A stretch of DNA of 64,000 bases from Jiangella aurantiaca (GCF_004349105.1 NZ_SMLB01000029.1:1-64000), one strand, 5' to 3'; numbered from the stretch's first letter, positions 1 through 7,936 are shown. The notes: a model not told the origin generated them from the sequence alone. Numbers and translations are program-made.

Positions 1-1
1 C

Positions 2-514
2 GCGTGGGCCGAACGGAACGGGGCGGGGCCCTCGAGCGCGGACGTGATCGCGTCCGTGCGGGCGCGCGGCGGGACGGTGGTGGCCACCGGCGGCTGCTTC
101 GACCTGCTGCACGCGGGGCATGTCGCCGGGCTGCAGGCGGCTCGGCGGCTCGGTGACGCGCTGGTCGTCTGCCTGAACTCCGACGCGTCCGTGCGGCGGC
201 TCAAGGGGCCGGCCCGGCCGGTGGTGCCGGCGGCGGACCGGGCCCGAGTGCTGCGCGCGCTGGAGTGCGTCGACGCCGTCGAGATCTTCGACGACGACAC
301 CCCGGAACGGGTGCTGCGCCGGCTCCGGCCGGACCTGTGGGCCAAGGGCGGCGACTACGCCGGCACGGACCTGCCCGAGGCAGCCGTCGTGGGCGAGTGG
401 GGCGGCCGCGTGGTCACGCTGCCGTACGTCGACGGTCATTCCACGACGGCGCTGGTCCAGGCCGCCGCGCGCTCGGCGCGGCCGCTGCCCGAACTGATGA
501 GGAGGAGCTCATGA
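2..514 (+). CDS. hldE: D-glycero-D-manno-heptose 1-phosphate adenylyltransferase domain (HldE/RfaE C-terminal part; 5' end outside window)
   Basis: Transfers AMP to heptose 1-phosphate to give an ADP-heptose donor for glycan assembly in the cytoplasm. The cytidylyltransferase-fold signature GGCFDLLHAGHV follows the first ~15 residues after GTG 44, and the family motif WAKGGDY lies near residue 104. The frame is open to the first base, so this is probably the C-terminal half of a bifunctional kinase/adenylyltransferase; the GTG at 44 would give a free-standing 156-residue enzyme. The residues before the motif look like the usual linker after the PfkB kinase half. It overlaps the next gene by 4 bp (ATGA), so the two are translationally coupled. 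Family assignment is firm; whether the kinase half is attached cannot be seen. Confidence 0.85.
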   Translation, partial: AWAERNGAGPSSADVIASVRARGGTVVATGGCFDLLHAGHVAGLQAARRLGDALVVCLNSDASVRRLKGPARPVVPAADRARVLRALECVDAVEIFDDDTPERVLRRLRPDLWAKGGDYAGTDLPEAAVVGEWGGRVVTLPYVDGHSTTALVQAAARSARPLPELMRRSS

Positions 515-1194
515 CGCTGGGAACCGTACTGGTCACAGGCGGCGCGTCCGGGCTGGGCGCGGCCGTCGCGCGAGCCGTCGACGACGCCGGCGGCCGCACC
601 GTCGTGCTGGACCGCGTGCCGCCGGACGCGCCGGTGGAGCACGTCGTCGCCGACCTCGCCGACCCCGCGGCCGCCGACGGCGCCGTCCGGGCCGCCGCCG
701 AACGGACCGGCGGGCTGGACGCCGTCGTCACCTGCGCGGGTGTGGACTCCTGCGGCCGCCTGGAGGACGTGCCCGCCGCCGACTGGGAGCGGGTCGTCCA
801 GGTGAACCTGCTCGGGACGGTGCGGGTGGTCCGCGCCGCGCTGCCGGAACTGCTGCGCAGCCACGGCCGCGTCGTCACCGTCGCCTCGACGCTGGGGCTA
901 CGCGCCGTCAGCGACGCGACCGCGTACTGCGCCTCGAAGTTCGGCGTCGTCGGGTTCACCCGGGCCTTCGCCGCGGAGACCGCCGGACGCGTCGGCGTCA
1001 CGCTGCTGGTCCCCGGCGGCATGGAGACCCCGTTCTTCGATGGGCGCGACGAGCAGTACAAGCCGCCGGCCGACGCCAAGCTGAATCGGCCGGCCGACGT
1101 CGCCCGGGCGGTCGTGTTCGCGTTGGAGCAGCCGCCGGGCTGCGAGGTGCGCGAGCTGGTCGTGACACCGTCCACCGAGAGTTCGTGGCCCTAG
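511..1194 (+). CDS. Short-chain dehydrogenase/reductase in the heptose glycan cluster
   Basis: A classical 227-residue SDR using NAD(P)H. The nucleotide-binding glycine motif TGGASGLG is at residues 9-16, the catalytic serine is in VASTLGL near residue 125, and the YCASK active-site tetrad element lies near residue 140. It begins at ATG 511 behind GAGGAGG and overlaps the stop of the heptose adenylyltransferase. Its end overlaps or abuts the glycosyltransferase start. Its place between a nucleotide-sugar enzyme and a GT9 glycosyltransferase suggests it oxidises or reduces a sugar or nucleotide sugar of that pathway, but SDR sequence alone does not give the substrate. Confidence 0.85.
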   Translation: MTLGTVLVTGGASGLGAAVARAVDDAGGRTVVLDRVPPDAPVEHVVADLADPAAADGAVRAAAERTGGLDAVVTCAGVDSCGRLEDVPAADWERVVQVNLLGTVRVVRAALPELLRSHGRVVTVASTLGLRAVSDATAYCASKFGVVGFTRAFAAETAGRVGVTLLVPGGMETPFFDGRDEQYKPPADAKLNRPADVARAVVFALEQPPGCEVRELVVTPSTESSWP

Positions 1195-1205
1195 GGGGTG
1201 TCTCC

Positions 1206-2126
1206 GTGGCCCTGGTGTACCGGGCCATCGGCCTCGGTGACTTCCTGACCGGGATCCCGGCGCTGCGCGCGATCCGGCGCGCGCTGCCCGGGCACCGCCT
1301 GGTGCTGGCCACGTCGCCGCCGCTGGCCGGGCTGGTCCCGCTGGTGGGCGGCGTGGACGAGGTGCTGCCCACCCAGGCGCTGCGGCCGCTGCCGTGGTCC
1401 GGCGCGCCGCCGGCCGTCGCCGTCAACCTGCACGGACGCGGACCGGAGAGTCATCGGGTGCTCGCGGCGCTGCGGCCGGACCGGCTGGTCGCGTTCGGCA
1501 ACGCCGACGCCGGCGCCGCCGGGCCGCGGTGGCGGGCGGACGAGCACGAGGTGCGCCGCTGGTGCCGCCTGGTGGAGGCGGAGCTGGGCGTCCCAGCGCC
1601 CGACGACGACCTCGCCCTGGCCCGCCCGGCGGCCGAGCCGGTGGTGGACGGCGCGCTGGTCGTGCACCCGGGCGCCGGGTCGGGGGCGCGCCGTTGGCCG
1701 GCGGACCGGTTCGCGGCGGTGGCCCGCCGGCTCGCCGACACGGGCCGTGGGCCGGTCGTCGTCACCGGCTCCGCGGCCGAGACTCCGCTGGCCAGCGCGG
1801 TCGCGGCCCACGCCGGGCTGCCCCCGTCGGCCGTCCTGGCCGGCCGGCTGTCGCTGACCGAGCTGGCCGCGCTGGTGGCGTGGGCCGGGCTGGTCGTGGC
1901 GAACGACACGGGGGTCGCGCACCTGGCCTCGGCCTACGGCGTGCGCTCGGTGGTGCTGTTCGGGCCTACACCGCCGGCCGCCTGGGGACCGCCGGAGCAC
2001 GGCCCGCACGTCGCACTCTGGCACGGGCCGGGCAGCGGCGACCCGCACGGCCGGTTGCTCGACCCGGCGCTGGAGAGCATTCAGGTCCGCGAGGTGCTGG
2101 ACGCCGCGGACACGCTGCTGCCGTGA
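1206..2126 (+). CDS. Glycosyltransferase family 9 (ADP-heptose:LPS heptosyltransferase-like)
   Basis: Predicted GT-B fold transferase of about 306 residues moving a heptose or related sugar from a nucleotide donor to a cell-surface glycan. The C-terminal donor-binding half carries HPGAGSGARRWP and the VANDTGVAHLASA motif, both typical of WaaC/WaaF-type GT9 enzymes; the N-terminal half has GLGDFLTGIPALR. I chose GTG 1206 because GGGGG ends about 7 bases before it; an in-frame GTG at 1185 would overlap the preceding SDR by 10 bp. As the last plus-strand gene of the heptose cluster it probably uses the ADP-heptose made by the first gene. Its last 46 bp overlap the tail of the convergent epimerase gene. 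Confidence 0.85.
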   Translation: MALVYRAIGLGDFLTGIPALRAIRRALPGHRLVLATSPPLAGLVPLVGGVDEVLPTQALRPLPWSGAPPAVAVNLHGRGPESHRVLAALRPDRLVAFGNADAGAAGPRWRADEHEVRRWCRLVEAELGVPAPDDDLALARPAAEPVVDGALVVHPGAGSGARRWPADRFAAVARRLADTGRGPVVVTGSAAETPLASAVAAHAGLPPSAVLAGRLSLTELAALVAWAGLVVANDTGVAHLASAYGVRSVVLFGPTPPAAWGPPEHGPHVALWHGPGSGDPHGRLLDPALESIQVREVLDAADTLLP

Positions 2127-3106
2127 CCGGCCGGAACGCCGTCGATACCGGCGTCGGCGAACCAGCGCACCGTCTGCGCCAGCCCGTCGCCCAGCCGCAC
2201 CCGCGGCCGCCACCGCAGCAGCCGGGTGGCGCGGGACAGGTCGGGACGGCGCAGCCGCGGATCGTTCTCGGGCAGCTCGACGAAGCGGATCTCCGAACGG
2301 GACCCCGTCATCGACCGGATCCGCTCGGCCAGCTCGAGCACCGTGACCTCGTGGGCGCCGCCGATGTTCACCGGGCCCGCGTGATCGCTGCCGGCCATCG
2401 CCAGCAGTCCGCCGACGGTGTCGGCGACGTAACAGAGCGTCCGGGTCTGGCTGCCGTCGCCGGCGACGGTGAGCGGCTCGCCGGCCAGCGCCTGCCGGAT
2501 GAACGTCGGCACCACTCGGCCGTCGTGCGCCCGCATGCGCGGCCCGTAGCTGTTGAAGATGCGCACGATGCCGGTGTCGACACCGCGCTCTGACCGGTAG
2601 GCGCTGGTCAGCGCCTCGGAGAAGCGCTTGGACTCATCGTAGACGGCGCGCGGCCCGATCGGGTTCACGTTGCCCCAGTAGTCCTCCGGCTGCGGATGCC
2701 GCAGCGGATCGCCGTACACCTCCGACGTCGAGGCCAGGACGAACCGGGCGCCCTTCTCGAGCGCCAGCTCCAGCGCGTTCGTCGTCCCCGCCGAGCCCGC
2801 CCGCATCGTCTCCAGCGGCAGCCGCAGGTAGTCGACCGGCGAGGCGGGCGAGGCCAGGTGCAGCACCAGGTCGACCGGCCCGTCGACCCGGATGCCGTCG
2901 GTGACGTCGCACGTCACGAACGTGAAGCGGGCGTCGTCGCGCAGCCCGGCCAGGTTCGCCGGCGTCGACGTCGCGTAGTTGTCGAGACAGATCACCTCCG
3001 CCCCCGAGCCGGTCAGCGACTCGCAGACATGCGAGCCCAGGAAGCCCGCTCCGCCCGTGACGACTACGCGTGCACCGTTCATGGAGGCCCGGTACCCGGG
3101 GTCCAC
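2081..3106 (-). CDS. NAD-dependent UDP-glucuronate decarboxylase-like epimerase/dehydratase
   Basis: Extended SDR of 341 residues resembling UDP-glucuronic acid decarboxylase, which makes UDP-xylose for glycans. It shows the Rossmann motif TGGAGFLGS near residue 17, the TSEVYG serine motif near 127, the catalytic YDESK (Tyr-x3-Lys) and the RIFNSYGPRM motif further on. GTG 3106 has GGAG seven bases upstream and follows the stop of the preceding small gene by only a few bases, so the two are probably co-translated; ATG 3082 is the alternative start. The C-terminal tail overlaps the convergent GT9 gene. A diverged paralogue lies at 8032-9003. Activity on UDP-glucuronate is inferred from family likeness. 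Confidence 0.83.
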   Translation of the reverse strand: MDPGYRASMNGARVVVTGGAGFLGSHVCESLTGSGAEVICLDNYATSTPANLAGLRDDARFTFVTCDVTDGIRVDGPVDLVLHLASPASPVDYLRLPLETMRAGSAGTTNALELALEKGARFVLASTSEVYGDPLRHPQPEDYWGNVNPIGPRAVYDESKRFSEALTSAYRSERGVDTGIVRIFNSYGPRMRAHDGRVVPTFIRQALAGEPLTVAGDGSQTRTLCYVADTVGGLLAMAGSDHAGPVNIGGAHEVTVLELAERIRSMTGSRSEIRFVELPENDPRLRRPDLSRATRLLRWRPRVRLGDGLAQTVRWFADAGIDGVPAGHGSSVSAASSTSRT

Positions 3107-3110
3107 GACC

Positions 3111-3329
3111 TCACTCCGGTGGCGTGTCGCCGTCGGTCTCCGGGACGATCACGCCCTCGCCGGCGTCCTCCGGGTCGGGCACCCGCAGGTCGCCGTCGGC
3201 GCCCATCACCTGCTCGGTCTCGTCGGGCTCGCCGTGCACGCGGGTCTCGTCGTCGACGGAGTGCACGGCCATCGCGCGGTCGCGCTCCTCCTGCGTCGTG
3301 TGGTGCACGCCGTCGGGGTGTTCGGTCAT
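3111..3329 (-). CDS. Small acidic protein of unknown function (72 aa)
   Basis: A 72-residue, strongly acidic, probably disordered protein (MTEHPDGVHHTTQEERDRAM at the N-terminus) with no domain I recognise. It is a credible gene because ATG 3329 has a near-perfect GGGAGGA ribosome site, the stop is a few bases before the decarboxylase-like gene, and a SigB-type promoter lies 31 bases upstream of the start codon. Short acidic proteins of this sort are common in actinobacterial general-stress regulons. Function unknown. Confidence 0.6.
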   Translation of the reverse strand: MTEHPDGVHHTTQEERDRAMAVHSVDDETRVHGEPDETEQVMGADGDLRVPDPEDAGEGVIVPETDGDTPPE

Positions 3330-3359
3330 CGGTTCCTCCCATGCCGTGTCCCGGGGTAC

Positions 3360-3383
3360 GTACCCACGATCCGCCGTCGAGAC
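3360..3383 (-). promoter_or_regulatory. SigB/SigF-type promoter, GTCT-N14-GGGTAC
   Basis: Read on the minus strand, GTCT is followed after 14 bases by GGGTAC, matching the GNNT-N14-16-GGGTA consensus of actinobacterial SigB/SigF-class sigma factors. It sits just upstream of the small acidic gene and its coupled decarboxylase-like gene. The -10 half is part of the perfect palindrome GGGTACGTACCC at 3354-3365. Confidence 0.55.
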
Positions 3384-3480
3384 CTCGCCTACCCCGATGA
3401 GTTGTCCGACGGCGTCGTGCGGTTGCGGCCGTGGGCTGATAGCGACGGCCCCTGCATCGAGGAGGCATCACGAGGATTTC
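3384..3480 (+). pseudogene. Possible N-terminal remnant of a GNAT acetyltransferase
   Basis: In the plus-strand frame starting at 3384 the translation reads DELSDGVVRLRPWADSD and continues for about 30 residues. This resembles the opening strand of RimJ/RimL-type GNAT acetyltransferases (consensus near L-x-D/T-G-x-V-x-LRPW). The similarity stops near 3480, with no start codon or ribosome site and no acetyl-CoA-binding motif afterwards. I read it as a gene fragment left in the gap between the sigma factor and the small acidic gene. Confidence 0.35.
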
Positions 3481-3513
3481 CCGAGCATCACCACGATTGC
3501 AGGCCTAGTGGAG

Positions 3514-3527
3514 CACGAGATCTCGTG
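3514..3527. repeat. 14-bp perfect palindrome in the gap 3330-3581
   Basis: CACGAGATCTCGTG is perfectly self-complementary. It lies downstream of the sigma factor gene and about 185 bases upstream of the small acidic gene start. It could be a regulator-binding site or part of a weak terminator for the sigma gene. No T-run follows on either strand. Confidence 0.4.
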
Positions 3528-3581
3528 GTGAACGTGATCATCGAGGATTCGGTCACCGACCACGAGCGGCCGGAGGCGAGC

Positions 3582-4535
3582 TCAGCCGGCCCACTCCAGC
3601 AGCGGCTGGTGCCGCGCAGGGTCGCGGAGCTCGGCCAGCGCCAGCTTCTCCAGCTGGCGCACCCGCTCCTTCGTCAGGCCGACCCGCTCGGCCACCTCCT
3701 GGAGGGTGTGCTGCTCGCCGTCCTCGAGGCCGAACCGCATCGAGACGATCAGCGCCTCGCGCGGGGCGAGCGTGTTGACCAGGTCGCGGACATGCTCGCC
3801 GAGCGCCTGGAACTCGATGACGTCGGTGGCCTTGGGCGTCTCGGTGTCCTCGATGAGGTCGCCGATGCTCGCGCTGCCCTCGTCGCCGACCGGGGTGTCC
3901 AGGCTCACGGTGTCGCGCGAGATGCGGCGCAGCTCGATCACCCGCGCGGGCGTGAGGTCGACCTCGGCGGCCAGCTCATCGGCCGTGGGCTCGCGGCCCA
4001 GGCTGACGGCCAGCTTGCGCTCGGCCTTGCCCAGCTTGGACAGCGTCTCGAGCACGTGGACCGGCAGCCGGATGGTCCGGCTCCGCTCGGCCTTGCCTCG
4101 CTCGATGGCCTGCCGGATCCACCACATCGCATAGGTCGAGAACTTGAACCCCTTCGTGTAGTCGAACTTCTCGACCGCACGGATCAGGCCCAGGTTCCCC
4201 TCCTGCACGACGTCCAGGAACGGCAGCCCGCTGTTGCGGTAGTACTTGCGCGCCGCCGACACGACCAGCCGCAGGTTCGCCCGGATCATGTGATCCTTCG
4301 CCCGCTCACCGTCGCGCACCAGCGCCTCCAGCTCCTCGCGCGGCCGCCCGGAGTCGCCGGACTCCAGCAGCTCCGCGGCGTAGACGCCGGCCTCGATGCG
4401 CCGCGCCAGCTCGACCTCCTCGGCCGCCGTCAGCAGCGGCGTCGTGCCGATCTGCTTCAGGTACTGGCCGACCAGGTCATAGTCCTCCTCGCGCACCCTG
4501 TCAGGGGCGCGGACCTGCTCCACCACCATCGTCAT
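3582..4535 (-). CDS. RNA polymerase sigma-70 factor, group 2 (HrdB/SigB-like)
   Basis: A 317-residue principal-like sigma factor. Region 1.2 ([16 protein letters not shown]) is at residues 20-35, region 2 runs from [10 protein letters not shown] through the 2.3/2.4 helix [16 protein letters not shown] near residues 135-150, region 3 follows, and region 4 contains the HTH with [20 protein letters not shown] near residues 265-285. Region 1.1 and the non-conserved insert of essential primary sigma factors are missing, so this is a group 2 factor that directs RNA polymerase to primary-type promoters under stress or in stationary phase. ATG 4535 has GGGAG at -12; ATG 4529 is also possible. It is divergent from the ligase gene. 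It would not be expected to read the GGGTAC promoters found nearby. Confidence 0.93.
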   Translation of the reverse strand: MTMVVEQVRAPDRVREEDYDLVGQYLKQIGTTPLLTAAEEVELARRIEAGVYAAELLESGDSGRPREELEALVRDGERAKDHMIRANLRLVVSAARKYYRNSGLPFLDVVQEGNLGLIRAVEKFDYTKGFKFSTYAMWWIRQAIERGKAERSRTIRLPVHVLETLSKLGKAERKLAVSLGREPTADELAAEVDLTPARVIELRRISRDTVSLDTPVGDEGSASIGDLIEDTETPKATDVIEFQALGEHVRDLVNTLAPREALIVSMRFGLEDGEQHTLQEVAERVGLTKERVRQLEKLALAELRDPARHQPLLEWAG

Positions 4536-4678
4536 CGTTCGTCTCCCTCACTCGTCTCAACGTCGTCGTGGCCACCCCACAACACGCCCACGGCCGCGCG
4601 CACGCGGGCGCGGACCGTCGGTGGTTGCTCAGGTGGGTTGCCCTGCGGGAGCCCGCGGATCTCTCGATCCGGCTCCCG

Positions 4679-4712
4679 AAGTCCCGGGCCGATGTCGGCC
4701 TACCGGGGACTT
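4679..4712. repeat. Imperfect inverted repeat upstream of the ligase gene
   Basis: AAGTCCCGG at 4679-4687 is mirrored by CCGGGGACTT at 4703-4712 with one bulged base and a 15-base loop. It lies in the 250-base divergent region between the sigma factor and ligase genes and may be a regulatory site. The rest of that region shows no convincing -10/-35 pair. Confidence 0.3.
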
Positions 4713-4795
4713 CCAGCAATGAGAACGTCCCGGTAGCGCCGGCTATTCCGGCGTCGCGCTTGTCGGCGGGGTGCTCCCCGGCGACGATGGAACGG

Positions 4796-6262
4796 ATGAG
4801 CGGCGACGATGGTTCCGGCGGGCTCGCGGAGTACCAGCGCAAGCGGTCCTTCGACAAGACCCCCGAGCCCCGCGGCCGCCGGCAGGGGAAGCGTCGCGGC
4901 GAGGACGCCGCGCCGCGGTTCGTCGTCCAGGAGCACCACGCCCGCCGGCTGCACTGGGACCTGCGGCTGGAACACGACGGCGTGCTGGCGTCGTGGGCGC
5001 TGCCGCGCGGATTCCCCCGCACGCCCGAGGAGAACCGCCTCGCCGTCCACACCGAGGACCACCCGCTCGAGTACCTCACCTTCGACGGCCAGATCCCGGC
5101 CGGCGAGTACGGCGGCGGCAGCATGACCATCTGGGACCACGGGACGTACGTGGCGGAGAAGTTCCAGGACGACAAGGTCGTGGTCCACCTGCACGGCGAG
5201 CAGGTCGACGGGCGGTTCGCGCTGTTCCGCACCAAGGGCGACGACTGGATGATCCATCGCATGGACACCTCCGCCGACGACGGCGACCCGATGCCGGAGT
5301 CGCTGACGCCGATGGCCGCCACCCTGTCGACGCTGCCGCCGCACCAGGACGACTGGGGCTTCGAGATCAAGTGGGACGGCGTCCGCGCGCTCGCGTTCGG
5401 CGAGCCGGGCCGGCTCCGGCTGATCGGGCGCAACGGGCGCGAGTTCAGCCGGCAGTACCCCGAGCTGCGGCCACTGATGAACACCATCGGTGCCCACCGC
5501 ATGGTGCTCGACGGCGAGATCGTCGCCTTCGACGAGAACGGCCGGCCCAGCTTCCAGCGCATCCAGCCCCGCATCCACCTCAGCTCCGAGGCGGACATCC
5601 GGCGCCAGGCGCAGCGCATCCCAGTCGTCTACGTCGTCTTCGACCTGCTCTACCTCGACGGCCGGTCGCTGCTGAACCGGCCCTACGAAGAGCGCCGCCG
5701 CGAGCTGGCCGCGCTCGAGCTGGCCGGGCCGGCCTGGCAGGTGCCTGACTACCAGCGCGGCGACGGCGACGTCCTCCTCGACGCCACCCGGAAGCGGGGG
5801 CTGGAGGGCATCGTCGCCAAGCGGCTGGCCGGCCCGTACCGGCCGGGCCGGCGTGGCGGCGACTGGCTGAAGATCAAGAACGTGCGGCAGCAGGAGGTCG
5901 TCATCGGCGGCTGGGTACCGGGCCAGGGCCGGCTGACGCGGTCACTCGGCGCGCTGCTGGTCGGCTACTACGACGACGACGCACTCCGGTTCGCCGGCAA
6001 GGTCGGCACCGGCTTCGACGACGCCACCCGCGCCCGCCTGCTCCACCGGCTGGAGGAGCTGCGCACCGACGAGAGCCCGTTCACCGGCCGCCAGCCGCAG
6101 CGCGACGCCGTCTTCGTCCGGCCGGAGCTGGTCGCCGAGGTCGAGTTCGCCGAGTGGACGAACGCCGGCACGCTGCGGCACCCGTCGTTCGAAGGGCTGC
6201 GCGAGGACAAGCCGGCCCGCGACGTCGTCCGCGAGGAGCCGGTGCCACCTCCGGGCAGCTGA
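4796..6262 (+). CDS. ATP-dependent DNA ligase with N-terminal 3'-phosphoesterase domain (LigD-type, no polymerase domain)
   Basis: A 488-residue NHEJ-family repair enzyme. Residues ~35-140 form the LigD phosphoesterase domain (VVQEHHARRLHWDLRLEHDG, with its metal-binding His and Asp), which trims 3' ends. Residues ~170-480 are an ATP-dependent ligase whose nucleophilic lysine is Lys192 in EIKWDGVRAL. Later motifs include the DGEIVAFDENGRP element and WLKIKNVR. The domain order is phosphoesterase-ligase; the primase-polymerase domain of full LigD is absent and no ku gene is in the window. ATG 4796 is preceded by GGAACGG; ATG 4787 is equally possible. Probable role: sealing of chromosomal breaks in non-growing cells. 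Confidence 0.9.
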   Translation: MSGDDGSGGLAEYQRKRSFDKTPEPRGRRQGKRRGEDAAPRFVVQEHHARRLHWDLRLEHDGVLASWALPRGFPRTPEENRLAVHTEDHPLEYLTFDGQIPAGEYGGGSMTIWDHGTYVAEKFQDDKVVVHLHGEQVDGRFALFRTKGDDWMIHRMDTSADDGDPMPESLTPMAATLSTLPPHQDDWGFEIKWDGVRALAFGEPGRLRLIGRNGREFSRQYPELRPLMNTIGAHRMVLDGEIVAFDENGRPSFQRIQPRIHLSSEADIRRQAQRIPVVYVVFDLLYLDGRSLLNRPYEERRRELAALELAGPAWQVPDYQRGDGDVLLDATRKRGLEGIVAKRLAGPYRPGRRGGDWLKIKNVRQQEVVIGGWVPGQGRLTRSLGALLVGYYDDDALRFAGKVGTGFDDATRARLLHRLEELRTDESPFTGRQPQRDAVFVRPELVAEVEFAEWTNAGTLRHPSFEGLREDKPARDVVREEPVPPPGS

Positions 6263-6332
6263 AGCCGGACATATCGGGTACGGACCCGGTGCCGCGGCCA
6301 CCGTGACCGCGGTGGAGGGAAGGTGCGCTGAC

Positions 6333-6773
6333 ATGAGTACCGAGCTGGTCGTCGTACTGATCGTGCTCGTGGTGCTGATCGCCGTCGCCGCCTGGCTGAT
6401 CGCCCGGCGGCGGACGCACGGCGCGGCGGCCCGCCGCGAGGCCGCGATCCAGGAGCGCAAGGAGGCGGCCGCCACCGAACGGGCCGCGGACCTGCATCAC
6501 GCCGAGGCCGAGGAACTGGCCGCCCGGGCGCGGCGCGAACGCGCCGAGGCCGCGGAGCGGGAGGCCGAGGCCGAACGTCTGCGCGCGAGGGCGGGCGAGG
6601 AGGCCGGCGCCGCCTCGGAGCGCCGGCGCACCGCCGACGCGCTGCACCCCGACGACGACGCCCCGACCGACCGGACCGTACGCCCGGACGCCGAGACCGG
6701 CGACCGCGGTGTCGCGGCGGATGACACCGACGTGTCCGCGGACGACCGCGACCGGGGCAGCCGCGGCTGGTAG
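6333..6773 (+). CDS. Single-pass membrane protein with charged alanine/glutamate-rich coiled coil
   Basis: A 146-residue protein of unknown function. Residues ~5-25 form one hydrophobic helix (LVVVLIVLVVLIAVAAWLI) followed by RRR, so the long charged part should face the cytoplasm. Residues ~30-105 are rich in Ala, Glu and Arg in heptad-like spacing, suggesting a coiled coil. The tail is Asp-rich and probably disordered. ATG 6333 follows GGAGGGAAGG. A GGGTAC element at 6276-6281 lies about 50 bases upstream with an imperfect -35 partner (AGCT at 15 bases), so stress control is possible. Similar small anchored coiled-coil proteins are common in actinobacteria, with no known role. Confidence 0.7.
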   Translation: MSTELVVVLIVLVVLIAVAAWLIARRRTHGAAARREAAIQERKEAAATERAADLHHAEAEELAARARRERAEAAEREAEAERLRARAGEEAGAASERRRTADALHPDDDAPTDRTVRPDAETGDRGVAADDTDVSADDRDRGSRGW

Positions 6774-6800
6774 CCCGACCACGGAGCCGGGACCGCGCGG

Positions 6801-7157
6801 TCAGCTGGAGCGGGGCGTCCCCCGTCGCCGCCGCTCCAGCTGCCGCCGCTCCTCGGCGTCCAGCCCGCCCCACACGCCGTACTGCTCATCCCGCGCCATC
6901 GCCTCGGCGAGGCATCGTTCCCGCACCGGGCAGGACTGGCAGATCCGCTTGGCCCTGGTCTCCTGAGCCCGCTTCCGGCTGGGCGACACCCCGTCGGGGA
7001 CGCAGAACAGGTCGGCGTCCCATGCCCGGCACAGCCCGTACTCCCACCACGACGCCGAGTCGAGGCGCGCGCCGGCCTCGTCCGGACTCGGCACGACCAC
7101 GTCGCTCCTGCGGCCAGTCTCGGTCCGCCGGACGATCCGCATCACCCCGACACTCAT
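6801..7157 (-). CDS. WhiB-family iron-sulfur transcription factor
   Basis: A 118-residue Wbl protein that binds a 4Fe-4S cluster and, in characterised members, contacts region 4 of the primary sigma factor. The four cluster cysteines are Cys43, Cys73, Cys76 and Cys82 (C-x29-C-x2-C-x5-C), and the GVWGG turn follows near residue 95. An arginine-rich DNA-binding tail closes the protein. A fifth cysteine, Cys52, replaces the second Phe of the usual FF pair. I start at ATG 7157 because a strong SigB-type promoter lies about 10 bases upstream, which would make the message almost leaderless; ATG 7142 is an alternative. It is the gene after the GAF-ANTAR gene on the same strand. Confidence 0.9.
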   Translation of the reverse strand: MSVGVMRIVRRTETGRRSDVVVPSPDEAGARLDSASWWEYGLCRAWDADLFCVPDGVSPSRKRAQETRAKRICQSCPVRERCLAEAMARDEQYGVWGGLDAEERRQLERRRRGTPRSS

Positions 7158-7166
7158 CACCCCCGG

Positions 7167-7191
7167 ATACCCAGGGAGTGCGGAGACAAAC
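7167..7191 (-). promoter_or_regulatory. SigB/SigF-type promoter, GTTT-N15-GGGTAT
   Basis: The minus strand reads GTTT, 15 bases, GGGTAT, an exact match to the best form of the actinobacterial SigB/SigF consensus. The -10 element ends ten bases before ATG 7157 of the whiB-like gene, predicting a leaderless or near-leaderless transcript. Confidence 0.65.
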
Positions 7192-7252
7192 CGGCGTGCT
7201 CGTCGGTGACTGACGTCAGACGTCGCGGTCGGGGGCGCCCGTCGCGCCCGGA

Positions 7253-7936
7253 TCACGGCTCGTCGGGCAGCCGTCCGGTGGCGATGACGCGCTCCGCGAC
7301 GACGCGCAGTTTCACGTTGCTGTTGCGGGAGTACCGGCGCAGGACGGCGAACGCGCGGTCGGCGTCGAGGCCGTACCGCTCCATGAGGATGCCCTGCGCC
7401 AGTCCGATGAGGTGGCGGGCGCCGATGGCCTGGCGCAGCCCGTCCTCCTCACGCGCAGACGCGAGCGCGATGGACGCGTGCCGCCCGAAGATCTCAGCGA
7501 CGTCGGCGTCGTCGTGGTCGAACATGCCGGACCGGTGGCCGTAGAGGTTCAGCGTGCCGAGCGTCGTGTGCCCGGTGTGCAGGCGCACGGACAGCACGCT
7601 GCGCAGGCCGAGCTCGGCGGCCTGCGGGCCCCACGCCGGCCAGCGCGGGTCTCCGGCGGTGTCGTCGACCAGGATGGACGACCGGCTCTCGACGGCCAGC
7701 CGCGCCGGCCCCTCTGCGAGGGTGGTCTGCAGCTCGTCGGCCTTGCGCACTCGCGGGTCGGTGGCGACCGTGGTCTCGATGCGCCCGCCGCCGTGCAGCA
7801 GCATCAGCCCGGCGTCGTCGCACACCGTCGCGTGCTGCGCGTACTCGACGACCCGCTCGAGCGTCTGCTCGACGTCGGGTTCGTCATGCAGTGCCAGCGC
7901 AATTTCGGCGAAGTCGCCCGCATCAGGTTCGGTCAC
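7253..7936 (-). CDS. GAF-ANTAR domain regulatory protein
   Basis: A 227-residue cytoplasmic sensor/RNA-binding regulator. Residues ~15-155 form a GAF domain (with VDDTAGDPRWPAW and SVLSVRL), the small-molecule sensor. Residues ~165-222 form the ANTAR domain, a three-helix RNA-binding antiterminator module (IGLAQGILMERYGLDADRAF). No phosphorylation domain is present, so activity probably depends on a ligand bound by GAF. Three related genes lie at 61.2-64 kb. The whiB-like gene follows on the same strand. The target RNA cannot be told from this sequence. Confidence 0.88.
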   Translation of the reverse strand: MTEPDAGDFAEIALALHDEPDVEQTLERVVEYAQHATVCDDAGLMLLHGGGRIETTVATDPRVRKADELQTTLAEGPARLAVESRSSILVDDTAGDPRWPAWGPQAAELGLRSVLSVRLHTGHTTLGTLNLYGHRSGMFDHDDADVAEIFGRHASIALASAREEDGLRQAIGARHLIGLAQGILMERYGLDADRAFAVLRRYSRNSNVKLRVVAERVIATGRLPDEP

